Below are positions 1-6,368 of a DNA stretch of 32,830 nucleotides, in pieces. The stretch covers positions 1 through 32,830 of the forward strand of contig CANQYT010000016.1 of the NCBI GenBank assembly GCA_947628135.1, read 5' to 3'. Under the pieces are notes generated by a model. That model did not search any database and was not told where the DNA came from. It saw only the letters and a list, made by a program, of their open reading frames with translations. This stretch comes from an uncultured Clostridia bacterium (GTDB lineage: Bacteria; Bacillota; Clostridia; Christensenellales; CAG-314). Every line of letters begins with the position of its first letter. Positions within the stretch are counted from its first letter, which is position 1. Both the position numbers and the translations under genes were made by a program.

Positions 1-32
1 AAAGAGAACTTACTATTCCCGTGCAAGCGAGC

Positions 33-61
33 GAACTTACCTTTCGGTAGGTTCTTTTTTT
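33..61 (+). terminator. Intrinsic terminator at the left edge
   Basis: A nine-base stem (33-41 with 46-54, one G-T pair) closes a TTTC loop and is followed by seven T residues. It would end transcription of a plus-strand gene lying to the left of the window. Confidence 0.75.
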
Positions 62-75
62 GTTTCCGACCAAAC

Positions 76-290
76 GTCGTATCTGGTATTCGGTGAAAAA
101 AGGCTTCGCTTCGCGTGCCGCACCTTGTTAGGTGCGGCACGCTTGTTGCAGATTGTTTTTCACCGAACACCCTCACTCTCGGTGTTACGATGTCCCCGAC
201 CGCCCGCCCCTATTCGCGGAGATGAAGTTTGAAACTGTTGAGAAAATCTGTTTCGGATATACGCGATTAAAATTTAATAGACAACATTTA
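76..290. repeat. Intergenic repeat A, copy 1, with large palindrome
   Basis: About 215 bases that recur at 738-953 with few differences. The core is a nested palindrome: an outer stem around 86-100 and 156-170 (TTCGGTGAAAAA with TTTTTCACCGAA) and a perfect 12-bp inner stem, 114-125 with 130-141, closing a TGTT loop. A conserved non-palindromic tail follows. I see no convincing coding frame. It could be a MITE-like element or a structured RNA; nothing in the sequence decides between these. Confidence 0.8.
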
Positions 291-328
291 TGAAACCGAC
301 TTCCTTGTCCGAAGTCGGTTTCATTTTA
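290..328. terminator. Strong hairpin, terminator-like
   Basis: A perfect 14-bp stem (290-303 with 311-324) with a 7-base loop and a short T/A-rich tail. It lies just after repeat A copy 1. The equivalent place after copy 2 holds only a degenerate version. It could act as a terminator on either strand. Confidence 0.5.
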
Positions 329-387
329 TACAGTAGGTCACATTATCCTGTGCGCTAACGCGTCGCCGCAGTCGAAGTAGGGCGCAC

Positions 388-475
388 GCACAATTTGAGT
401 TTACGAAAATTGTGTGGGAGAGGAGTGCCTATGCGTCAGCGGTATCAAGTACGCTTGCGTGTGCTTGGTGCTAAC
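388..475. repeat. 88-base repeat B, copy 1
   Basis: An 88-base unit that recurs at 572-659 with nine mismatches by eye and no indels. It opens with a small inverted repeat (CACAATTT ... AAATTGTG) and ends in TTGGTGCTAAC. Short open frames cross it, but the two copies are not kept in one coding frame and there is no good ribosome site. Confidence 0.75.
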
Positions 476-571
476 AAACATAAGGCGCGACGAAGTGGTG
501 CAGGAGACCTGCACGGTCCGATTGACTTTCGTCGGGGTCTCCCCTACCCCCGGCATCTCGATAGGGGACCC

Positions 572-659
572 GCACAATTTGAGTTTACGAAAATTGTGTG
601 GGAGAGGAGCACCTTTGTGTCAGCGGTACCGAGTACGCTTACGCGTGCTTGGTGCTGAC
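572..659. repeat. 88-base repeat B, copy 2
   Basis: Second copy of the 388-475 unit. The bases between the two copies (476-571) include a C/G-rich palindrome-like stretch around 536-568 that is not repeated. Confidence 0.75.
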
Positions 660-737
660 TAACAATTGGTGCGACGACGACCGCAATCTCGGCGCAGGTC
701 CGTGATTGCGGAGTTTAATTGAAAACTATCGACCACA

Positions 738-953
738 AGTCGTATTGGGTATTCGGTGAAAAAAGGCTTCGCTTCGCGTGCCGCACCTTGTTAGGTGCGG
801 CACGCTTGTTGCAGATTATTTTTCACCGAACACCCTCACTCTCGGTGCTACAATGTCCCCGACCGCCCGCCCCTGTTCGCGGATATGAAGTTTGCAACTG
901 TTGAGAAAATCTGTTTCGGATATACACGATTAAACTTTAATTAGTAGCATTTA
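738..953. repeat. Intergenic repeat A, copy 2
   Basis: Near-copy of 76-290. The inner stem (777-788 with 793-804) and the outer stem (752-763 with 819-830) are fully preserved, while differences fall mostly in the tail, so the palindrome has been kept better than its surroundings. The bases up to 1170 hold further weak matches to the first unit (GCGCTAACGC at 352-361 and 1071-1080), consistent with a decayed tandem duplication about 660 bases long. No gene is visible in 954-1170. Confidence 0.8.
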
Positions 954-1172
954 CAAAACCGACACTTTCGTCCTAATTGCATTTACGAAAGTTGTTTACT
1001 TCGTATCTTTTTTTGAGGTTTACACATCAACTTGTGTCAAGGTTTTTTTTAATATAATATCATTATTTTTGCGCTAACGCATAGTCGTCAGTCAACTAAG
1101 TTTCATTGTTATCAAAAGTTCATTATGTAAATACAGTTTATAAAAAAAGACTTTCAGTTACCTAAAAGTCCC

Positions 1173-1379
1173 TCAGTAATTAGATCGCCCCAGCAAATAG
1201 TCTACCGAAACGTCAAATAGGTCGGCAATTTTTACCAAACATTCAAGGGTCGGTTCGGATTTGCCGTTTTCATATCTGATATACGACGGTTGTTTTATTC
1301 CCAATTTGGCGGCTATTTCTCGTTGAGTAAGTTTGTTGCTTTCACGCAGATCCCGCAATTTTTCTCCGAAAGATAACAT
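1173..1379 (-). CDS. XRE-family helix-turn-helix regulator, likely controller protein
   Basis: A 68-residue protein that is a single Cro/C1-type DNA-binding domain: KLRDLRESNKLTQREIAAKL, then an IKQPSYIRYENGKSEP recognition segment and a DVSVDYLLGR end typical of Firmicutes XRE proteins. There is no second domain. It is divergent from the methyltransferase gene, with about 100 bases between the starts. That gap holds two copies of the same palindrome, so the product probably represses the methyltransferase operon and itself, as C proteins of restriction-modification systems do. The family call is firm; the controller role is inferred from position and operators. Confidence 0.85.
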   Translation of the reverse strand: MLSFGEKLRDLRESNKLTQREIAAKLGIKQPSYIRYENGKSEPTLECLVKIADLFDVSVDYLLGRSNY

Positions 1380-1394
1380 TTTTTTTCTCCGATA

Positions 1395-1453
1395 TTGACA
1401 ATTATAGCCGTTTGCTATATAATTTATTTATTTGATAGCAAACTGCTATCAAA
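1395..1453 (+). promoter_or_regulatory. Methyltransferase promoter with twin operators
   Basis: TTGACA (1395-1400), a 17-base spacer and TATAAT (1418-1423) form a consensus promoter reading toward the methyltransferase. Two palindromes of identical form, ATAGC-N5-GCTAT, lie at 1404-1418 (inside the spacer) and 1435-1449 (start-site region), centred 31 bp or about three helical turns apart. The second extends to 10-bp arms (1431-1440 with 1444-1453). On the minus strand TATAAT (complement of 1401-1406) could serve the regulator gene, though its -35 is weak. Confidence 0.8.
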
Positions 1454-1480
1454 AACAGAGATTAAATTCGGAGAAAGAAA

Positions 1481-2512
1481 ATGGCAAATGCAAGTTTGCA
1501 AAGAGCAAGCAGAGAAAAAAATGACGAGTTTTACACGCAACTTGCCGATATCGAGCAAGAACTTAGGCACTACAAAGAGCATTTTAGGGATAAAATTGTT
1601 TTTTGCAATTGCGATGACCCGTTCGAAAGCAATTTTGTAAAATATTTTGCTATGAATTTCAATCATCTCGGTTTGAAGAAACTCATAGCAACTTGTTACG
1701 ATTCTTCGCCCATTGCATTTGAGCAACAATCGTTGTTCGGCGAAGTGGCAGCAAAGCGTTTTCCCAATACCGTACGTCACGCATACAAAATAGAGATAAA
1801 TCAAGTAGCCGATTACAACAACGATGGTGCAATTGATTTGACTGACGTGCGGCATTTGTTGCTCAACAAAAACAACACGCTTACATTGCTGCAAGGTAAC
1901 GGAGATTTTCGCTCGCAGGAGTGTATCGATTTACTATTGCAAGCGGATATTGTTGTCACTAACCCGCCCTTTTCGCTGTTCAGAGAATATGTTGCACAAC
2001 TTGTGCAGTTTAGCAAAAAGTTTGTAATTATAGGCAACCAAAACGCCATAACATACAAAGAAATTTTTTCTCTCATTAGGCGTAACTATTTGTGGTTAGG
2101 GTATAAAAGCGGTGCGCAAGAATTTCAAGTACCGATGTCTTTTGTGCGGAACAATACCTATGTAAAAAACGGCATAAAATACGCAAAATTTGGTAATATT
2201 TGTTGGTTTACCAATCTCGACACAAAAAGACGTCACGAGGAGTTGATATTATACAAAAACTATACCCCCGAAGAATACCCCAAATATGACAACTACGACG
2301 CCATCAATGTAGACAAAGTGTCCGATATTCCTTGTGATTACTATGGTTTGATGGGTGTGCCCATTACGTTTTTGGATAAGTACAACCCCGAACAATTTGA
2401 AATTCTCGGTTTAGATGATCATAGAGTTGCTTGGAGAGGTCGTGGTCCGGACTTAAATGGCAAAGCGATGTATAGAAGAATTATAATCAGGAGAATTTTA
2501 TATGAAAATTGA
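1481..2512 (+). CDS. EcoRI-family adenine-specific DNA methyltransferase
   Basis: A 343-residue protein matching the EcoRI methylase family (N6-adenine methylation of DNA using S-adenosylmethionine). Visible marks are DEFYTQ (15-20) with the following DIEQELRHY segment, the CNCDDPFESNF block (42-52), the GLKKLIATCY strand, and the catalytic NPPF motif (161-164). The ATG follows GGAGAAAG at a good distance. The last 11 bases overlap the DUF262-HNH gene, so the two are translationally coupled. The gene is visibly A+T-rich beside the feo operon, which suggests transfer. Full length and no broken motif. The target site cannot be read from the sequence; GAATTC is the obvious test because of the family, but it is unproven. 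Confidence 0.9.
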   Translation: MANASLQRASREKNDEFYTQLADIEQELRHYKEHFRDKIVFCNCDDPFESNFVKYFAMNFNHLGLKKLIATCYDSSPIAFEQQSLFGEVAAKRFPNTVRHAYKIEINQVADYNNDGAIDLTDVRHLLLNKNNTLTLLQGNGDFRSQECIDLLLQADIVVTNPPFSLFREYVAQLVQFSKKFVIIGNQNAITYKEIFSLIRRNYLWLGYKSGAQEFQVPMSFVRNNTYVKNGIKYAKFGNICWFTNLDTKRRHEELILYKNYTPEEYPKYDNYDAINVDKVSDIPCDYYGLMGVPITFLDKYNPEQFEILGLDDHRVAWRGRGPDLNGKAMYRRIIIRRILYEN

Positions 2513-3602
2513 GTTGCACGAAATAAAAATCGAAGAAATCTGCACCGGCTATGTAGACAATGACGAAGAAGGTGTGGTGGGGTACGGTGGCAAACTTAAC
2601 ATACGTCCCAAGTATCAACGCGAATTCGTTTATGACGACGCCAAGCGCAATGCCGTTATCGACACAATTATGAAAGGTTTTCCGCTCAACGTAATGTATT
2701 GGGTAAAAAACGACGACGGCACGTTCGAAGTAATGGACGGACAGCAGCGTACGGTAAGTTTCTGTCAGTATTTTAACAACGATTTTTCCGTAGACAACAA
2801 AATGTTTGTCAATCTGACCGAAACGGAACAACGGCGCTTTCTCGACTACAAAGTTTTAGTTTATTTTTGCGAGGGCAACGACAAGGAGAAATTGGATTGG
2901 TTTCGCATAATCAACATTGCAGGAGAGAAACTTACCGACCAAGAGTTGCGTAACGCCACGTATACGGGACCGTGGCTTACTCACGCTAAGTCTGTGTTTA
3001 GCAAATCCAATTGCGCGGCATATTTACACGCCAAAGACTATGTTGCAGGTTCTCCCATAAGACAGGAATTGTTGGAAACCGCCATCAAATGGATAAGCAA
3101 GGGACGTATTGAGGACTATATGGCTGCTCATCAGCACGCGCCCAACGCCAACGAATTATGGACTTATTTCAAAAACGTAATAGATTGGGTAAAAATGACA
3201 TTTCCCCATTATCGCAAGGAGATGAAAGGCGTAAATTGGGGCGAATTGTACGACGAATTTAACGCTTGCACATTGGATACGCACGCTCTCGAAACCGAAA
3301 TCGCACAATTGATGTTGGACGACGACGTCAGCAACAAAAAGGGAATTTATTTTTATGTATTGACCCGTAAGGAAAAATATCTCAACATTCGTGCCTTTAC
3401 CGAAAGTCAAAAACGTCAAGCCTACGAAAAGCAACAGGGTATTTGTCCGTATTGCGCGCGCGAAGGACGCCCCGAAGCGCATTATTCAATTGAGGAAATG
3501 GAAGCGGATCATATCACCCCGTGGGTCGACGGCGGCAAAACGTCCGCGGAAAATTGCCAAATGCTGTGCAAGGAACACAACAGGCGCAAGTCCGATATTT
3601 AG
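2502..3602 (+). CDS. DUF262-HNH protein, probable restriction endonuclease
   Basis: A 366-residue two-domain protein. The N-terminal part is a DUF262 (ParB-like, GmrSD N-terminal type) domain with PKYQREFVYDD (37-46) and the signature DGQQRT (79-84), which in GmrSD-type enzymes couples NTP hydrolysis to cleavage. The C-terminal 55 residues form an HNH nuclease: zinc ligands CPYC (315-318), C352 and C356, and catalytic-type DH at 336-337, N351 and H359. The ATG overlaps the methyltransferase end by 11 bases after an AGGAG site. Pairing with a methyltransferase suggests that this is the cleaving partner. DUF262 nucleases are better known from type IV systems that attack modified DNA, so the specificity is open. 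Confidence 0.85.
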   Translation: MKIELHEIKIEEICTGYVDNDEEGVVGYGGKLNIRPKYQREFVYDDAKRNAVIDTIMKGFPLNVMYWVKNDDGTFEVMDGQQRTVSFCQYFNNDFSVDNKMFVNLTETEQRRFLDYKVLVYFCEGNDKEKLDWFRIINIAGEKLTDQELRNATYTGPWLTHAKSVFSKSNCAAYLHAKDYVAGSPIRQELLETAIKWISKGRIEDYMAAHQHAPNANELWTYFKNVIDWVKMTFPHYRKEMKGVNWGELYDEFNACTLDTHALETEIAQLMLDDDVSNKKGIYFYVLTRKEKYLNIRAFTESQKRQAYEKQQGICPYCAREGRPEAHYSIEEMEADHITPWVDGGKTSAENCQMLCKEHNRRKSDI

Positions 3603-3672
3603 TTTTTTTTACGAAGCGGCGTTGTAAATATATTCCCCACAAAAAAAACCGTTCTCGTGCGGTTTGACAAAA

Positions 3673-3706
3673 AACGGTTTCTCGTGTGAGAAGCCGTTAA
3701 TTTTTT
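3673..3706 (+). terminator. Terminator of the R-M-like operon
   Basis: Stem 3673-3683 with 3688-3698 (one G-T pair), loop GTGT, then AA and six T. It lies 70 bases after the DUF262-HNH stop and marks the right end of the module. Confidence 0.8.
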
Positions 3707-3709
3707 GTT

Positions 3710-3991
3710 TCATACCGTCCGAACAAAATAAGTCGTACCACCTTTGCACTCGATATTTTTTGCAGCAGTCGTGTAATTGCGGCTGTCGTATATCGTTTTG
3801 CGCTCATATTTTTGTGCTATTTGTCGGAAGCGCATTTTCGGAGTTTTTTCCGCGCTTATGACCGCATTGACAATTTGTTCGCTCTTCCGATTGGTAATTT
3901 TGTTTTCCCAACTGATAAATTTCGCGTTTACCGCCTTGGCGGTGTCGGCGCGGAAATTTTGTTTTTTCTTTGTTTCTCCGCGAAAAAACGC
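3710..3991 (-). pseudogene. TetR-like C-terminal relic
   Basis: An open frame of about 93 codons with no start codon, bounded upstream by an in-frame TGA (3992-3994) and ending in TGA at 3710-3712. Its product resembles the C-terminal half of the TetR regulator encoded at 4856-5455: AVNAKFISWENKITN against AVNTQFINLENKITE, then after a similar spacing ERKTIYDSRNYTTAAKNI against AHETVFDSHSYIDYAAMKDI. The DNA of the first block is also visibly alike (about 70 percent over some 55 bases by eye). No DNA-binding domain is present. I read it as the remnant of a duplicated regulator. It could instead be a distant homolog with a fortuitously open frame. Confidence 0.4.
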
Positions 3992-4123
3992 TCAACGCAA
4001 CGTTTACCGAACCTATTCGGCACGGCAAAACGTGTTTTTTTTGATTTTTGCTTAATTTTTACCTCGTTGAAAGAGTATATTTTATACTATCGGTCTATGC
4101 TTTGGCATCGACGCACAATCCGA

Positions 4124-4345
4124 CTACACCGAATAGATTTTTTCTATGTCGTCGGGTATTCCGTAGGCAGTTCCGTTTATCCATTTTTCTTGGATAATTT
4201 CCAAGCATTCCACGTAAGCGGTTTTTCTTCCCAAAACGAAGTCCGCATTGGAATAACTGTCTATCGGCTCGTTGATCTCATCGAGAAAATTCAACAACAG
4301 TTTGACTAACTGAGCGAGCGTCTGCTCTCCGGAATATTTTGACAT
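4124..4345 (-). CDS. Small acidic protein of unknown function
   Basis: A 73-residue protein with an excellent ribosome site (AAGGAGGGAAAGG just before the ATG), which is the main reason to call it. It is predicted helical, with a leucine-rich segment LAQLVKLLLNFLDEI near residues 10-24, and it is acidic, with no cysteines pairing as a metal site and no membrane segment. I do not recognise a family. It is divergent from the gene at 4487, and the bases to its left hold the TetR relic. Confidence 0.7.
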   Translation of the reverse strand: MSKYSGEQTLAQLVKLLLNFLDEINEPIDSYSNADFVLGRKTAYVECLEIIQEKWINGTAYGIPDDIEKIYSV

Positions 4346-4486
4346 AACCTTTCCCTCCTTGGTTGATAGGATAAGTTTAGTTGTGCAAAATGTAAATTTT
4401 CGTCAAAATTTGTCGAAAAACAGTCTTGAAAAGTGAGATAATATCATTTTGTGCTGTGCCAAGCGACCCACATTGGACTCTTCCTG

Positions 4487-4810
4487 ATGCACAAATATCT
4501 TTACAGCGAACTTGCAAAGGCAATTTTTCAACAGTTGGACAACAAAAATCCGATTTATATAAAGGCGTACGGCAAAGCGGTGGAGTTTTTTACCGTATAC
4601 GATGAAATCGAAGGCACAGACCACAGTCGGCTTTTTCAGCATTATTTCGGCGAAGGGCGCAACCGTCGCAAATCGGTGGACGGGCTGGCGTTAGAGCATT
4701 TTTTGTCGGGGCGCACTTTGTATCGGTACACGGTGAAGTACGTCAGTTGTTTCTGTTTTTATCTTCGGCTTGACGGCGTTTACGATTCCGACGACGATCT
4801 GTTTGTGTAA
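4487..4810 (+). CDS. Hypothetical protein
   Basis: About 107 residues from the ATG at 4487. The frame opens further upstream to a GTG at 4451 that sits 8 bases after a GATAAT -10-like hexamer (4437-4442), which would make a leaderless start; neither start has a good ribosome site. The sequence is soluble, mixed alpha/beta, rich in tyrosine and phenylalanine, with an acidic end (YDSDDD). No family recognised. A strong bidirectional terminator follows directly, which supports a real transcript. Confidence 0.55.
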   Translation: MHKYLYSELAKAIFQQLDNKNPIYIKAYGKAVEFFTVYDEIEGTDHSRLFQHYFGEGRNRRKSVDGLALEHFLSGRTLYRYTVKYVSCFCFYLRLDGVYDSDDDLFV

Positions 4811-4817
4811 AACAAAA

Positions 4818-4840
4818 CGGCGACCCGTTCGGGGTCGCCG
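4818..4840. terminator. Bidirectional terminator between convergent genes
   Basis: A perfect 9-bp G+C-rich stem (4818-4826 with 4832-4840) between the convergent gene ends at 4810 and 4856. Read on the minus strand it is followed by TTTTGTTTT, so it fits best as the end of the TetR gene. On the plus strand the T-run is displaced. Confidence 0.8.
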
Positions 4841-4855
4841 CTCAGAGATATTTTT

Positions 4856-5455
4856 TCAGCGGAAAAGTTCCACCAGAATTTTGCACACGATGTCTTTCAT
4901 CGCCGCGTAATCTATGTAACTGTGGCTGTCGAACACCGTTTCGTGCGCGTAACTTTGCACGATGTTCATCGCAAGGTGAACTTTTTCCGTCAGATTCGCG
5001 GAATTGACTCCCAATTTCATCAATTGTCCGCTCATTTGTTCCGTTATTTTGTTTTCGAGGTTGATAAACTGCGTATTCACCGCCTCGTCGGTGGTGGCGA
5101 GAGAGTGCAGCGTATTGTGCAACTTTGCGTTTTGCTCGTGCAGTTCTATCGTTTTGTCTACTATCGACAACGCCAATTTGTGCAGATCTACGGGTCTTGA
5201 CGCATTTTCCATCAGGTGCGCCAGCGGTTCGTACACCCTGTCGATGTAAATTTCCAGAACGTTTATCAATATGTCGCGTTTGTCCTCAAAGTACCCGTAC
5301 ACGATACCCGTCGATACGCCCGCTCTTTTGGCTATTTCCGCCGTGTTTGTGCCGTAGTAACCCACTTCGGAAAACAACTCGTACCCGGCTTGTATTATCT
5401 TGTTCTTTTTTTCTATGCTGCGTTCCTGCTGCGGCACTCTGATATTAGACGGCAT
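4856..5455 (-). CDS. TetR/AcrR-family transcriptional regulator
   Basis: A 199-residue TetR-type repressor. Residues about 12-60 form the winged-helix-free HTH (KIIQAGYELFSEVGYYGTNT, then EIAKRAGVSTGIVYGYFEDK), and the rest is a helical ligand and dimer domain. It is divergent from the feo operon, and the intervening region carries a palindrome directly after the feo promoter, so it probably represses iron uptake genes in response to an unknown ligand. Ligand and target are inferred from position only. A partial relic of a similar gene lies at 3710-3991. Confidence 0.9.
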   Translation of the reverse strand: MPSNIRVPQQERSIEKKNKIIQAGYELFSEVGYYGTNTAEIAKRAGVSTGIVYGYFEDKRDILINVLEIYIDRVYEPLAHLMENASRPVDLHKLALSIVDKTIELHEQNAKLHNTLHSLATTDEAVNTQFINLENKITEQMSGQLMKLGVNSANLTEKVHLAMNIVQSYAHETVFDSHSYIDYAAMKDIVCKILVELFR

Positions 5456-5605
5456 AGTCCTATCCCTCCCGTTGTGTGCGCCTTGTATCGCCCTTTTGCG
5501 GCGCGTAGGCGCGTTTTCCTTTACCTTTGAAGCCTCCCGCGCGTTTTGTCGGGCGTATCATCATTTCAAAGGAAAAGTTTACGTAAGATTTGCGACTTTT
5601 GCTTT

Positions 5606-5634
5606 ATTATACAGTACCCGCAAAAAAAAATCAA
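5606..5634 (-). promoter_or_regulatory. Promoter of the TetR gene
   Basis: On the minus strand, TTGATT (complement of 5629-5634), 17 bases, then TATAAT (complement of 5606-5611). It lies about 150 bases upstream of the start. Confidence 0.7.
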
Positions 5635-5665
5635 TACAAAATGTGAAATTTCTATCATATTTTGC

Positions 5666-5720
5666 TTGACACATTTTCTCCTCGGTGCTAATATAAATGC
5701 GAAAGTGAAATTTGTTTCAC
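5666..5720 (+). promoter_or_regulatory. feo operon promoter and TetR-type operator
   Basis: TTGACA (5666-5671), 17 bases, TAATAT (5689-5694), then the palindrome GTGAAATTTGTTTCAC (5705-5720) over the expected transcription start. A matching half-site GTGAAATTT recurs at 5643-5651 between the two divergent promoters. The placement fits repression by the divergent TetR protein. I see no clear Fur or DtxR-type box. Confidence 0.7.
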
Positions 5721-5759
5721 ATTTCGCGAACGTAAAGAATAATTTACGAAGGAGGCAAT

Positions 5760-5972
5760 ATGCCGATAGTATTTGCACCCATCAACACACCGCTCAGGAT
5801 AGTGCGCGTAGCCGCGGACGACAAGACTCGCAAACATCTGGAAAGTCTCGGTATATCCGTCAACAACGAAATAACGGTGCTCAGTTCCAGCGGCGGCAGC
5901 GTAGTGTGCCGCATTCTGAACGGGAAGTTGGCGTTGGACGGAAACCTTTCCACGAAGATATTCGTCGTCTGA
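5760..5972 (+). CDS. feoA: FeoA-domain protein, first copy
   Basis: A 70-residue SH3-like FeoA domain with a divergent sequence: ITVLSSSGGSVVCRILNGKLALDG matches the strand pattern of FeoA family members. The ATG follows GAAGGAGG. Single FeoA domains act as cytosolic partners of FeoB in ferrous iron import. It is the first gene of the operon, separated from the second feoA by 135 bases holding small hairpins (for example TACGGCG/CGCCGTA and TTGCGG/CCGCAA) that may partly terminate or stabilise the message. Two unlike FeoA proteins in one operon are common in Clostridia. Confidence 0.85.
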   Translation: MPIVFAPINTPLRIVRVAADDKTRKHLESLGISVNNEITVLSSSGGSVVCRILNGKLALDGNLSTKIFVV

Positions 5973-6107
5973 CGCATTTTGCGCCCGCCGCAACGTGTAC
6001 GGCGTCTCGCCGTATGCAAATGTTTTTTTGCGGTGCGCCGCAAACAGATTTTGGTTAAACCTGCTTAAAAGCAGTTTGATACAATTGCAAATAAAGGAGA
6101 AACAACA

Positions 6108-6368
6108 ATGCAAAAGACTTTGGATAAGTTTGCCATAGGCGAACGCGGCGTAGTAAAGGCAGTCGCGGGCGAAGGCAAGATAAAACGCCGTCTTTTCGAT
6201 ATGGGGATAACTCCCGGCGCAGAAATTATGTTGCGCAAACGCGCTCCGCTCGGGGACCCGTTGGAAATCACGGTGCGCGGTTACGAACTGTCTCTTCGCA
6301 TAACCGAAGCGCAGTGCGTCACTATGAACACGGCAGACGAAACGACTGCGGGGGAGGCGAAACAATGA
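6108..6368 (+). CDS. feoA: FeoA-domain protein, second copy
   Basis: An 86-residue, more canonical FeoA: residues about 8-75 include RRLFDMGITPGAEIMLRK and DPLEITVRGYELSLR, the signature strands of the SH3-like fold. It is preceded by AAAGGAGAAA. Its TGA overlaps the feoB ATG (ATGA at 6365-6368), so translation is coupled to feoB and the two proteins are probably made in step. Confidence 0.93.
   Translation: MQKTLDKFAIGERGVVKAVAGEGKIKRRLFDMGITPGAEIMLRKRAPLGDPLEITVRGYELSLRITEAQCVTMNTADETTAGEAKQ

Noticed and set aside
395..904. Short open frames over the left-end repeats.
   Set aside because: Arg/Cys-rich products, no ribosome sites, and copies of the repeats are not held in one frame.
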